From JAIVGV01 sp031425275 (GTDB lineage: Bacteria > Acidobacteriota > Blastocatellia > Pyrinomonadales > Pyrinomonadaceae), in NCBI GenBank assembly GCA_031425275.1, contig JANPJA010000057.1:1-64000 (forward strand): a stretch of 64,000 bases of DNA, given 5' to 3'. Positions 18,990 to 27,478 of the stretch are shown one piece after another. A program made the translations under genes and the position numbers. Below the pieces are notes generated by a model. The model was not told the origin of the DNA, did not search any database, and was given only the letters and a program-made list of their open reading frames with translations. Positions within the stretch are counted from its first letter, which is position 1, and each line of letters begins with the position of its first letter.

Positions 18990-21191
18990 TTACCCCTTGT
19001 CCGGCTTCTTCGCGCCGTTCGTTCCGTCCGTGATGCCCAGCTTATCGCGGAAGAGGTTGAGCAGCAGGAGCGAGCCGATGCCGCCCGCGCCGTCGCCGTT
19101 GCCGCCCGAAGCCAACACGTCGGGCGTGATGCGGACGTTCTTCTCGCCGATGACCCGGAGCGTTTCGACGAGCGCGACGCCCTGCGCGCCCAGAGCCTTG
19201 ACCTGCTCGTGGTAGGCGACGCCCTGCGCTTCGCCCATCAGCCGCGTCTTCTCGGCCTCGGCGCGCCCCGTGGAGAGGATGTAGTGGGCCTCGCCCTCCG
19301 CCTCGGCCTTGCGCTGCTCGGCGCGCTTGCCCGCGATCTCGACGCCGACCGTCGCCACCATCAGGTCGCGCTGGTTGTCGGCGTGCGCGCTGGTGCGCGC
19401 GAGCTGGATGCGCTTCTCCTCGGCCTCGCGCTGCGCGTCGTACATGTTCTGCCGCTGCTCGGCGAGAATCTTCTCGGTCTGCGTCTTCATCAATTCTTCC
19501 GGCAGATGGATGTGGCAGATGAGGACGTTCACCACGTCAACGTGGTACTTCAGCAGGTGCATCCTGACGCGGGCCTCGGCGCGCTCCTGCTCCTCGTGCC
19601 GGTTTTGCAGGTAGGCCATCGCCGACGACTCGGAAGCCTGATTGCGGAAGATCGAGTCGATGAGCGGGTGCATCACGTTCTGCACCAGCTTCTCCGTGTT
19701 GCCGATCTTGGCGACCATGAAGGGCGCGTCTTCCGGTTTCACGCGGAAGACGACTCTGACTTCGAGCTTCATCGTGAAGCCGTCCTTCGAGATGACCTCG
19801 AACGGGTCGAAGGTGTTGTCCAAATCCTCCGCCGTCCACTCGACCGTCATGTTCGTGGTCGGGATGATGATCGGCGAGACGGCCAGCGTGTTGATGTAGT
19901 AGCGGCCCGGCCCGACGACCGTCTCTTGAATGCCTCGAAAGCCTTCCGGCACGACGTAGGCTTCGTGCGCGCCCTGATCGAGCCGCTGCTCGGCCGGGTC
20001 GCCCGCGATTAGTTCCTCCTGAATCTCGTTGAGGCGGCGGTTCTCGCCCTCCAGTTTGTCGAGCCGCGCGGCGGCCTTCGCCACCTGATTGCGTTCCTCT
20101 GATTCCATCCGCTCGCGCACCTTCGCGGCCATGTTGCGGCGGATGTCTTCGGTCGGGTCTTTGCCGACGTTCGAGACGATGACGGCCACCTCGCCCGGCT
20201 TCACCTCGCGCGCCGTCTCGGGGATCACTTTGAAGACGAGCGGGTTGATGTAGTAAGTGCCGGGCAGCAGGATGTCCTTCTGCGGGCCTCGCTGGCCGCC
20301 GCTGGTGATGAACTCATTGCAGTCCTGAAAATTGTCGTGCCCCTCGACGGGCGTGGCGACGTAGTCGCGCGGGTCGAGCGGCGCGCCGTCGAGGGCTTCG
20401 ACGAGTCCGATGTTGTTCTCGTTGATGACCGTCGCGTCGTAGAGCCGGACGGTCAACAAGCCCGGCTTGAGTTCGTTGGCGTTCTCGATGGAGATCGACT
20501 GGGTGAGGATGCGGTAGGTGCCCGGCGTCAGGATTTCGACCTGCGGGCCTTTCTGTCCGCCCCGGCCGATGAACTGCTCGGCGTCCTGAAAATTAAAGTG
20601 CCCGCCCGTCGCCTTGCCGTGCAGACGGCCCGCGTCGAGCGGCGCGCCGTCGGCCGAAGTGACGACGCCGACCTTGCCCGGCGGGATGACCGTCGCCTTC
20701 CCCACGGAGACGCGAAACAGATACGGGTGGATCGGCCACAGGCCCGGCGGGAGCGTGCGGAGCTGGATGCCTTTGACGCCGCCCCGTTTGATGAACGCGA
20801 TGGGGTCTTGAAAATTGTTGTGCGCGTTCTCGGCGCGGTCGAGGGCGAAGATGCCGTTGGGCGGCATCGGCTCGCCGTCGATGGCTTCGATGACGCCCAT
20901 CTCGTCGGCCCCGATCTCGATAAGCGGCACTTTGCGGACGACCCGCTCGAACGGCCACTTGATCAGGTGAAGGCCCGGCTTGAGCACGTCGGCCTGAATG
21001 CCGACCTCGCCCTCGGTGGCGACCACTCTTCCGGGCGGCATCTTCGCGCCGAAGTAGCGACGCTCCTTGATGGCGATCTCGGTCGCGCTGACGTTGACGA
21101 ACAGGCGCGTCAGAATCACGAGCAAGATGATCAGCAGAATGCCGAAGAGAATCAGCAGGGGGACGCCTGGGAACAGATCGTTGATGTCCAT
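18990..21191 (-). CDS. SPFH/band 7 domain membrane protein (flotillin-like), with triple internal module
   Basis: 733 residues. One membrane segment at about 9-32 (VPLLILFGILLIILLVILTRL), then beta-rich modules and an SPFH/band 7 domain (about 400-560), and a long A/E/K/R-rich helical region that ends near 700. Such proteins form membrane-attached oligomeric scaffolds. The N-terminal half holds three related modules around NFQD at residues 126, 200 and 287, each followed by GGxxGxQ and LxPG. The start at 21191 (MDINDLF) has GGAAAG about 11 bases upstream; the frame is open 18 codons further. A terminator follows. The role is inferred to be membrane-domain organisation. Confidence 0.85.
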   Translation of the reverse strand: MDINDLFPGVPLLILFGILLIILLVILTRLFVNVSATEIAIKERRYFGAKMPPGRVVATEGEVGIQADVLKPGLHLIKWPFERVVRKVPLIEIGADEMGVIEAIDGEPMPPNGIFALDRAENAHNNFQDPIAFIKRGGVKGIQLRTLPPGLWPIHPYLFRVSVGKATVIPPGKVGVVTSADGAPLDAGRLHGKATGGHFNFQDAEQFIGRGGQKGPQVEILTPGTYRILTQSISIENANELKPGLLTVRLYDATVINENNIGLVEALDGAPLDPRDYVATPVEGHDNFQDCNEFITSGGQRGPQKDILLPGTYYINPLVFKVIPETAREVKPGEVAVIVSNVGKDPTEDIRRNMAAKVRERMESEERNQVAKAAARLDKLEGENRRLNEIQEELIAGDPAEQRLDQGAHEAYVVPEGFRGIQETVVGPGRYYINTLAVSPIIIPTTNMTVEWTAEDLDNTFDPFEVISKDGFTMKLEVRVVFRVKPEDAPFMVAKIGNTEKLVQNVMHPLIDSIFRNQASESSAMAYLQNRHEEQERAEARVRMHLLKYHVDVVNVLICHIHLPEELMKTQTEKILAEQRQNMYDAQREAEEKRIQLARTSAHADNQRDLMVATVGVEIAGKRAEQRKAEAEGEAHYILSTGRAEAEKTRLMGEAQGVAYHEQVKALGAQGVALVETLRVIGEKNVRITPDVLASGGNGDGAGGIGSLLLLNLFRDKLGITDGTNGAKKPDKG

Positions 21192-21323
21192 CTTCTGTCT
21201 TTCCGCCCGGCGCGGGGGGCCGGGCCTTTCGGTGTGGGCCAACAAAACATTGGTAGGTTAAGTCTGACCCGTCAACTTCCCCTCCCATCGATTGACGCGG
21301 CCGGGGACGGTTGACGAGAATTT

Positions 21324-22007
21324 TTACGGCGCGAGATCGTCGCGCAGGGACGCGAGTCGCTGTTTGAGGACGAAGCCCGCGCCGGTAACGCGCGCGTCCG
21401 TCGTCATCACCCAAAATTCGCTCTCGATCAAAGCACGAAGGTCGGCGGTCGAAACTTGAGGGAGCCGCCCCTCACGCGATGCCGTGACGACCGCATCCAC
21501 GGCGCGGCCGAAGGCGTCGGCGTCGTCGGCGAGCGCGGCGAGGTGGAGCATCCGCGCGGTGGACGTGAGATCGGGTGAGATTTTCCAAAGTTCGATGTAA
21601 GCATCGGAGAGCGCGACGTTCGAGCGCAATTCTTTGTCGGTGGCGATGAATGAGGCCAGCTCGCCGAGGTTATTCTCGGAGCGCGCGGCCCAGTTCATCG
21701 ATTCGCCGAGCAGCGCGCCGTAGAGCGTTGCGTCGTTCGCCCGGTGCGCTTCGACGAGAACCGTGTAATCGCCTTCGCCCGCGCGCGCGAGCAATTGTCC
21801 GCGCCGCTCGGCCTCCGCCCGGCTCAGTTCATCCGGGAGTGGGCGCAGACGGGCGACCGACTCGGGGCTGTCTTCAAAGAGGCTGCGCGGGCGCACCGGG
21901 CCGAGCTCATTGTCCCCGCGGTAGGAGTTTAGCTCCTGCTGCTTGCGGTAGAGCGTGTAGGCGACGGCAGCCAGAAAGATGAGGGTGATGATGAAAACGG
22001 CGCTCAA
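21324..22007 (-). CDS. Small membrane-anchored helical protein, unknown function
   Basis: 227 residues, starting with a hydrophobic segment at about 2-20 (SAVFIITLIFLAAVAYTLY), then a polar, almost entirely helical region with A, E and R. The order of helices (LLARAGEGDYTVLVEAHRA, ARMLHLAALADDADAFGRA) resembles a TPR-like or other solenoid scaffold, but no clear consensus is met. The start codon is TTG, with no good Shine-Dalgarno sequence. It lies between thiS and the SPFH gene on the same strand, so it may be part of the same transcript. Confidence 0.65.
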   Translation of the reverse strand: MSAVFIITLIFLAAVAYTLYRKQQELNSYRGDNELGPVRPRSLFEDSPESVARLRPLPDELSRAEAERRGQLLARAGEGDYTVLVEAHRANDATLYGALLGESMNWAARSENNLGELASFIATDKELRSNVALSDAYIELWKISPDLTSTARMLHLAALADDADAFGRAVDAVVTASREGRLPQVSTADLRALIESEFWVMTTDARVTGAGFVLKQRLASLRDDLAP

Positions 22008-22168
22008 TGTTTACGCCCTGAGAGACTCGCTTGTCGGCCGGCCCTTGCTCCCCATTGGAGTGGCTGGCCGGGGCGAGTGTCGGTTCCGTGTGGTTATACG
22101 TTTGGCTCGGTGCCGGGGTTTTGGAAAACCGCCGGCGTTTGGTCAGCAGGCGCGCGGGATGAATCGAA

Positions 22169-22384
22169 TCAGCCGCCGCCGACGAAGTGGACGACCTCAA
22201 TCTTATCACCATCCGCGAGCGCGGTCGCTTCCCAGCGCGCGCGGCGGACTACCTCGCGGTTCAGCTCGACCGCCAGACGCTCCGGCGGGAGCGCGAGTGT
22301 GCGGACGAGACTGCCCACCGTCGCCCCGGCTTCCACCTCGCGCGGCTCGCCGTTGATCTCGATATGCAAGGGCGCGGCCTTCAC
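22169..22384 (-). CDS. thiS: Sulfur carrier protein ThiS
   Basis: A 71-residue beta-grasp (ubiquitin-like) protein. It ends in GGG, the C-terminal glycine that is adenylated and thiocarboxylated to donate sulfur to ThiG. The usual features are present: INGEPREV at the start, LPPERLAVELN in the middle and ADGDKIEVVHFVGGG at the end. The start is GTG, overlapping the stop codon of the preceding gene as GTGA, which suggests translational coupling. The fit of length and end to the ThiS family is good. Confidence 0.92.
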   Translation of the reverse strand: MKAAPLHIEINGEPREVEAGATVGSLVRTLALPPERLAVELNREVVRRARWEATALADGDKIEVVHFVGGG

Positions 22385-23316
22385 GAGTGGCGCACGGCGC
22401 GGCGCAGCTCGGCCGCATAGCCGTCGGCGCTCGCGCGGACGAGGATGGCCGCGCGCCCGCTCGCGAAACGGGGCAGCCAAGCGTGGACGACGGCCACGCC
22501 GTCCTGATCGGTTTTAGAGGTGAGGATCAGCGGGCGGAACTCCGTGCCCAGAACTTTCACCGTCACCGCCGCATCAACCACGGCCTCGCGCGAATCAATC
22601 GGCCCGCGGCTGACCCGGACGCGCAGCGTCACAATCTCGCCCGCGCGGTAGTCGCGCTCCTCCAGCAAATTCACGTACAGCTCGCCGTCGATTTCGACCG
22701 GGATTAATTCCCTCTCCGACGCCTGCGGCGTCTCCGGCCAAGCGTCCGTGAGGGGCGCAGCAGCCGCGACGTGTGCGGCCTCCCGCCCCGACTCCGTCGG
22801 CCCCGCCTCGGCCTCGACGGAAATCGGCTCGGCCGCCCCCGGCGTTGCTTCGACTGCCGGCGACGGCGGCGCTGCCGGCCGGACTTCCTCTCGGGCCGTA
22901 CGAGACTCGACGACAGGCGGCGGCACGGGCGCGAGAACTTCGGCCGGTGGCGGCTGGGGCAGTGACGGCGCGGGAGGAGTCAGGGCCGGGGGCGTTTCCA
23001 CGGCGCGGCGCGCGCGATGGCTGCCCGCGCTTAACGCTTCGTTCTCACGCTTGTTGAGCCGCTTGAGTTCTTCGATACGGCCGGAGGTGATGGCCCGACA
23101 AATCAGTGTGTGCTGACGCTGAAGACGCTCGCCAAGCGCGGCCGAGTCGAAGTCTCCTCCCAGCAGATCGGTGTAAGGCGAACGCTTGCTCGCGAGGATG
23201 GCCCCGCCCACATAGACGAGCGAAAGTATGAAGGGCGTGTCAAGGCCCTTGTCTTCGGTCTGGACGTGATAGACCACGCCTTCGTGCTCTACGTCGGTGT
23301 TGAATCCGGTGATCAC
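22381..23316 (-). CDS. Conserved protein of unknown function with Pro/Ala-rich linker, coupled to thiS
   Basis: About 311 residues from the GTG at 23316 (frame open to 23430). The first 100 residues form a compact domain beginning ITGFNTDVEHEGVVYHVQ; similar N-termini (GFN..V.H.G...H.QTED) occur in conserved uncharacterised proteins I recall from other phyla. Residues about 110-215 are a Pro/Ala/Glu-rich linker, and the last 85 residues look like a beta-sandwich of Big_1 type (REAVVDAAVTVKVLG, TDQDGVAVVHAWLP). An AT-rich stretch resembling a -10 element at 23362-23367 supports the short start. The stop overlaps thiS (GTGA). No function is assigned. Confidence 0.7.
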   Translation of the reverse strand: MITGFNTDVEHEGVVYHVQTEDKGLDTPFILSLVYVGGAILASKRSPYTDLLGGDFDSAALGERLQRQHTLICRAITSGRIEELKRLNKRENEALSAGSHRARRAVETPPALTPPAPSLPQPPPAEVLAPVPPPVVESRTAREEVRPAAPPSPAVEATPGAAEPISVEAEAGPTESGREAAHVAAAAPLTDAWPETPQASERELIPVEIDGELYVNLLEERDYRAGEIVTLRVRVSRGPIDSREAVVDAAVTVKVLGTEFRPLILTSKTDQDGVAVVHAWLPRFASGRAAILVRASADGYAAELRRAVRHS

Positions 23317-23446
23317 GGCGACACGAGATGCGGAAGAAAGCGACGAACGAGAGTGGTAATATCTATAAAAAGTGCGGCGAAAAAAAACAGTAGCACAGCC
23401 CCCCGACACGGTCAATCTCCTTAAAAACAATCACTTTGCGCACTGC

Positions 23447-23475
23447 TTGACAGCCCCCAGAGGTTGGCTTAACAT
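23447..23475 (+). promoter_or_regulatory. Strong sigma70-type promoter of the complex I operon
   Basis: Perfect TTGACA (23447-23452), a 17-base spacer and TAACAT (23470-23475, four of six consensus positions). The predicted start near 23482 gives a 70-base leader; GGGAG lies about 8 bases before the GTG of nuoA at 23555. Confidence 0.72.
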
Positions 23476-23554
23476 CCGTTTGTGCCATCATTCTCAAACT
23501 GAATTCGGGTGTTAGAAAAGGCCGCGCCCGGCGCGACGCTGACGGGAGACCTTT

Positions 23555-24043
23555 GTGGGTAACTTTCAGCTCGGGGACTATTTCCCCATCTTGCTCATGT
23601 TCCTGCTGGCGATGGTTTTCGCCGGGGGCAACATCATTCTCTCGCAGCTCGTCGGGCAGAAGAAGCAGACGCGCACGAAGCTGATGCCCTACGAGTGCGG
23701 CAAAGACCCGGTCGGGTCGGCGCGCGAGCGGTTCTCGGTCAAGTTCTATCTCATCGCGATGATCTTCATCCTGTTCGACATCGAGATGATCTTCCTGATG
23801 CCGTGGGCCGTGGTCTTCAAAGATTTGGCGGCGCGGAATTCGCCCGTGCGCGGCGTCATCTTCTGGGAGATGATTTTATTCATCGGGCTGGTGGCCGTCG
23901 GCTTTGTTTACGTCTGGAAGAAGGGCCTGTTCGACTGGGGCCAGCGAGCGCGGCAGGAGGCCGAGGCCGAGGGCCGCGCCCTCGCGCTCGTCGAAAGACG
24001 CGCGAACAAATTGAACCAAGACCGTCTAGGCCGCGCGGCGTAA
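23555..24043 (+). CDS. nuoA: NADH-quinone oxidoreductase subunit A
   Basis: A membrane-arm subunit of complex I close to the quinone site. 162 residues with three membrane helices at about 10-33, 62-84 and 101-121. It has the family motif YECG (46-49) and FDIEMIFLMPWA in helix 2. The start is GTG with GGGAG upstream. The C-terminal tail (about 125-162) is longer and more charged than in short relatives. It is the first gene of the operon and lies 18 bases before nuoB. Confidence 0.95.
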   Translation: MGNFQLGDYFPILLMFLLAMVFAGGNIILSQLVGQKKQTRTKLMPYECGKDPVGSARERFSVKFYLIAMIFILFDIEMIFLMPWAVVFKDLAARNSPVRGVIFWEMILFIGLVAVGFVYVWKKGLFDWGQRARQEAEAEGRALALVERRANKLNQDRLGRAA

Positions 24044-24061
24044 GCATTGGGGGCTTGACTC

Positions 24062-24709
24062 ATGGGTCTCGAAAACAAAATCGCGGAGGCGCTGCCGGAA
24101 GTCATCACCACGCGGCTCGACTCGCTGGTCAACTGGGCGCGCAAGTCATCATTGTGGCCCGCCACTTTCGGCCTCGCCTGCTGTGCCATCGAGATGATGA
24201 ACGCGACGAGCGCGCGCAACGACCTCGCGCGCTTCGGCTCCGAGGTCTTCCGCGCCAGCCCCCGACAGGCCGACGTGATGATCGTCTCGGGCCGAGTCTC
24301 GCGTAAGATGGCCCCGGTTCTTCGCCGCATTTACGACCAGATGCCCGAGCCGAAGTGGGTCATCTCGATGGGCGCGTGCGCCACATCCGGCGGCGTTTTT
24401 GACAACTACGCCATCGTGCAGGGCGTCGATAAAATCGTCCCCGTTGACGTGTACATACCGGGCTGCCCGCCGCGCCCCGAAATGCTGATCCACGCCGTGA
24501 TGATGCTCCAGGACAAGGTGATGAAAGAGTCGATGCGCGACCGCCGCGACGTGCCCGCCGAGGAGGCGCGAGAAGCCGTCCCGCCGGGCACGCTGCCCGC
24601 CTCCGGCGTCTCCGCGACCAACGAGGCCGCCGCCGATTCTCCGTCGCAAGTCGAGACTTCGCGGCCCTACACCATCCCGTCGCGCCACGAGCGCCGGCGG
24701 TCGTTTTGA
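24062..24709 (+). CDS. nuoB: NADH-quinone oxidoreductase subunit B
   Basis: Carries the [4Fe-4S] cluster N2 that hands electrons to quinone. 215 residues. The four cluster cysteines are visible: C40 and C41 (GLACCAIEMM), C106 (GACATSGG) and C135 (PGCPPRPE). The last 50 residues are a polar, low-complexity extension not needed for the fold. A family A repeat of about 115 bases separates it from nuoC. Confidence 0.97.
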   Translation: MGLENKIAEALPEVITTRLDSLVNWARKSSLWPATFGLACCAIEMMNATSARNDLARFGSEVFRASPRQADVMIVSGRVSRKMAPVLRRIYDQMPEPKWVISMGACATSGGVFDNYAIVQGVDKIVPVDVYIPGCPPRPEMLIHAVMMLQDKVMKESMRDRRDVPAEEAREAVPPGTLPASGVSATNEAAADSPSQVETSRPYTIPSRHERRRSF

Positions 24710-24715
24710 AAAATT

Positions 24716-24832
24716 GTCAGTTGTCCGTGGTCAGTCGTTAGTGGTTTGTGACTGACCCGCGAATAGCCAAAGATGATCGTCCGAACTTCATCGGCACTAA
24801 ACAACTGACCACGGACAACTGACAACTGACAA
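24716..24832. repeat. Palindromic repeat, family A, nuoB-nuoC junction
   Basis: The left arm gtcagttgtccgtggtcagt and the right arm ending in three reverse-complementary copies (ctgaccacggacaactgac, then aactgac) surround a core that shares no obvious sequence with other copies. The last base of the repeat directly precedes the ATG of nuoC. Confidence 0.85.
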
Positions 24833-25378
24833 ATGGCTGACATTGAGCGAGAAAAACAGTTGGCGGAGGGGGCGGCGGGCGACACCGCGGCGGGCGCGGC
24901 CGGAGAGTCGTTGCTCGTGAGCGCGTTGCGCGCGGCGCACCCCGAGTGCTTGGGCGAAGTCATACAGGCGTTTGGCGAGACGACCATTGTTGTGCCGCGC
25001 GAGCAAATTGTCGCGGCGTGCGGCTTTTACAAGACCACGCCCGGTCTTGAGTTCAACCTCCTCGCCGACATCTGCGGCGCGGATCGCGGCCCCGAAGACG
25101 ACCCTCGCTTCGAGGTCAACTATCATCTTTTCTCGACGACCAAGCACCACCGCCTGCGCCTGAAAGTCTTGCTCACGGAGGAAGACCCGCGCGTCGAGAC
25201 GGTCACGACGCTGTGGCGCACGGCCAACTGGCACGAGCGCGAGACCTTCGACATGTTCGGCGTGCGCTTCGACGGCCACCCCGACCTGCGCCGCATCCTG
25301 CTCCCGGACGACTGGCAGGGCCACGCGCTGCGGAAAGACTTCCCGCTGAGAGGGTACGAGCCGTACAGCTTAACTTAG
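24833..25378 (+). CDS. nuoC: NADH-quinone oxidoreductase subunit C
   Basis: The 30 kDa-type peripheral subunit that pairs with NuoD. 181 residues. The diagnostic segment WHERETFDMFG and the C-terminal LRRILLPDDWQGHALRKD are present. The first 25 residues (EREKQLAEGAAGDTAAG) are a variable leader. The start abuts a repeat and has no clear Shine-Dalgarno sequence, so translation may depend on the repeat or on coupling. Confidence 0.96.
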   Translation: MADIEREKQLAEGAAGDTAAGAAGESLLVSALRAAHPECLGEVIQAFGETTIVVPREQIVAACGFYKTTPGLEFNLLADICGADRGPEDDPRFEVNYHLFSTTKHHRLRLKVLLTEEDPRVETVTTLWRTANWHERETFDMFGVRFDGHPDLRRILLPDDWQGHALRKDFPLRGYEPYSLT

Positions 25379-25454
25379 TGACAGGTCAACCGTGACGGGT
25401 GACAAGTGAAAACCACTTGTCTTGCCTGTCACCTGTCACCCGTCACTTGTCACG
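25379..25454. repeat. Palindromic repeat, family B, nuoC-nuoD junction
   Basis: The words gtcaaccgtgacgggtgac and acctgtcacccgtcacttgt face each other, with the inner hairpin acaagtgaaaaccacttgt at the centre. It starts at the nuoC stop and ends eight bases before the nuoD ATG. Confidence 0.8.
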
Positions 25455-25461
25455 CGAACTT

Positions 25462-26682
25462 ATGAGTGCTTCTTCCGCCAACTTGCCGCCGCAGTTCGAG
25501 GTCGTGGATCGTCCGCTGGATTCGCAGATGACGATCTCGATGGGGCCGCAGCACCCTTCGACGCACGGCGTGCTGCGCATCGAGCTGGTGCTCGACGGCG
25601 AGATGATCGTCAAGGCCACGCCCGACATCGGCTACCTCCACACGGGGATGGAGAAGCTCTTCGAGTACAAGAAGTACCAGCAGGGCATCGTCATCACCGA
25701 CCGGATGGACTACCTCAACCCGCTGGGCAACAACCTCGCCTACGTGATGGCGGTCGAAAAACTGCTGGCTATCGAAATCCCGGAGCGCGCGCAGGTCATC
25801 CGCGTCCTCTTCTGCGAGTTGCAGCGCATCGCCTCGCACATGGTCTGGCTGGGGACGCACGCGCTCGACATCGGCGCGATGTCAGTTTTCTTTTACTGCT
25901 TCCGCGAGCGCGAGAAGATTCTCAACCTGATCGAGGCCGCTTCGGGCGGCCGGCTCACGCCGTCTTACTTCCGCATCGGCGGGCTGATGATGGACTTGCC
26001 GGCGGGTTTCGAGAGCCGCTGCCGCCAGTTCCTCGACAAGTTCCCGGCCGCGCTCTCCGACTTCAACACGCTGCTCACCGGCAACCGGATTTTCCAGAAG
26101 CGCACGCAGGGCGTCGGCCCCATCTCCGCCGAGGACGCCATCGATTGGGGTCTGACGGGGCCGTGTCTGCGCGGCAGCGGCGTTGACATCGACGTGCGCC
26201 GGACAAACCCCTACACGGGTTACGAGACCTACGACTTCGACGTGCCGGTCGAACAGGACTGCGACGTGTGGGCGCGCTACATGGTGCGGATGCGCGAACT
26301 GATGGAGTCGCACAAGATCGTGCGGCAGACTTTGGAGCGGCTCAAACCCGGCCCCGTGAAGGCCGACGCGCCGAAGGTGGTGCTCCCCGAGCGCGAGGCG
26401 ATGAAGACGCACATGGACGCGCTCATCCACCACTTCCTGATCGTCGCCGAAGGCTTCAACGTCCCGGCCGGAGAGGTCTATCACCCCATCGAAGGCTCGA
26501 AGGGCGAACTCGGCTGCTACGTCAAATCCGACGGCGGCCCGAAGCCCGCGCGCGTGCATTTCCGCGGCCCCTCGTTCGTCAACCTCTCGGCCCTGCCGCA
26601 CATGGCCGAGGGCGAGATGCTCGCCGACGTGGTCGCCATCATCGGCTCGATTGACATCGTGCTGGGAGAAATTGATAGGTGA
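25462..26682 (+). CDS. nuoD: NADH-quinone oxidoreductase subunit D
   Basis: The 49 kDa subunit that forms the quinone pocket with NuoB and is related to [NiFe]-hydrogenase large subunits. 406 residues. Features: MGPQHPSTHGVLR near the start, GYLHTGMEKL, the central DRMDYL segment and the C-terminal DVVAIIGSIDIVLGEIDR. The frame is open 21 codons upstream but that part is repeat sequence, so the ATG at 25462 is chosen. It lies between two repeat-bearing junctions. Confidence 0.97.
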   Translation: MSASSANLPPQFEVVDRPLDSQMTISMGPQHPSTHGVLRIELVLDGEMIVKATPDIGYLHTGMEKLFEYKKYQQGIVITDRMDYLNPLGNNLAYVMAVEKLLAIEIPERAQVIRVLFCELQRIASHMVWLGTHALDIGAMSVFFYCFREREKILNLIEAASGGRLTPSYFRIGGLMMDLPAGFESRCRQFLDKFPAALSDFNTLLTGNRIFQKRTQGVGPISAEDAIDWGLTGPCLRGSGVDIDVRRTNPYTGYETYDFDVPVEQDCDVWARYMVRMRELMESHKIVRQTLERLKPGPVKADAPKVVLPEREAMKTHMDALIHHFLIVAEGFNVPAGEVYHPIEGSKGELGCYVKSDGGPKPARVHFRGPSFVNLSALPHMAEGEMLADVVAIIGSIDIVLGEIDR

Positions 26683-26686
26683 AGCC

Positions 26687-26802
26687 GTCAGTTGTCCGCG
26701 GTCAGTCATCCGTTGTTTGTGGCTGACACGCGGCGCGCTCTAAAGGGACACTCGAGCCTCGACGGCACGAACAACTGACCACGGACAACTGACCACTGAC
26801 AG
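26687..26802. repeat. Palindromic repeat, family A, nuoD-nuoE junction
   Basis: Left arm gtcagttgtccgcggtcagt; right arm cgaacaactgaccacgg, then acaactgaccactgac. The core differs from the other copies except for the word tttgtggctgac near the left arm. It ends five bases before the nuoE ATG. Confidence 0.85.
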
Positions 26803-26807
26803 CTTTT

Positions 26808-27374
26808 ATGAGCGCACAGTTCACGCCGAATAACCCGCTGCCGCAGGAAGCGCCCGTGCCCGACGAGATGGCGAAGTTCTCGCCGGAGTTTGAGGCGGAG
26901 GTGGACGCGCACCTCGCGAAGTACCCGGTGCGGCGTTCGGCCATCCTGCCGCTGATGTTTCTCGTGCAGCGCGAGCGCGGCGGCTGGCTCGACCCTCCGG
27001 GCGTGGCTTATCTGGCCGACCGTCTGGGCCTTCGCATCACGGATATCTGGGAGGTCGCCACCTTCTATTCGATGATCAACACGGAGCCGGTCGGCAAGTA
27101 TCACCTGCAAATCTGCCGCACGCTCTCGTGCAAAATCATGGGCGCGGGGACGATCACGGAACACTGCTCGCGGCGGCTCGGCATCAAGCCCGGCGAGACG
27201 ACCGACGACGGGAACTTCACCATCTGGGAAGTCGAATGCCTCGGCTCGTGCGGCACCGCGCCGATGATGCAGCTCGGACTCGACTACCACGAGAACCTGA
27301 CGACCGAGAAGGTCGATGAGATTCTCGACCGCTGCCAGCGCGGAGAATACGAATTTCAAGTTAAGGTCCACTGA
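26808..27374 (+). CDS. nuoE: NADH-quinone oxidoreductase subunit E
   Basis: The 24 kDa-type subunit holding the [2Fe-2S] cluster N1a in the NADH-dehydrogenase module. 188 residues. The four ligands are C103 and C108 (CRTLSC), and C144 and C148 (CLGSC). YPVRRSAILPLMFLVQRE and ITDIWEVATFYSM are typical of the helical N-terminal part. It belongs with nuoF and nuoG downstream. Confidence 0.96.
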   Translation: MSAQFTPNNPLPQEAPVPDEMAKFSPEFEAEVDAHLAKYPVRRSAILPLMFLVQRERGGWLDPPGVAYLADRLGLRITDIWEVATFYSMINTEPVGKYHLQICRTLSCKIMGAGTITEHCSRRLGIKPGETTDDGNFTIWEVECLGSCGTAPMMQLGLDYHENLTTEKVDEILDRCQRGEYEFQVKVH

Positions 27375-27426
27375 GTCGCCGCCCGCGCGCGCAGAAATCG
27401 GCGTCGCGTGATTTAAGTTTTCTGTT

Positions 27427-27461
27427 TGGCTGATAGCTAAAAGCTGATAGCTAATAGCTCC
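27427..27461. repeat. Short tandem repeat, family C, nuoE-nuoF junction
   Basis: The word tgatagctaa/aagc is repeated three times (ctgatagctaaaagctgata, then gctaatagct). A palindromic version of the same word fills 63301-63455. It ends about 17 bases before the nuoF ATG. Confidence 0.6.
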
Positions 27462-27478
27462 TTTACGATTCGCTAATC

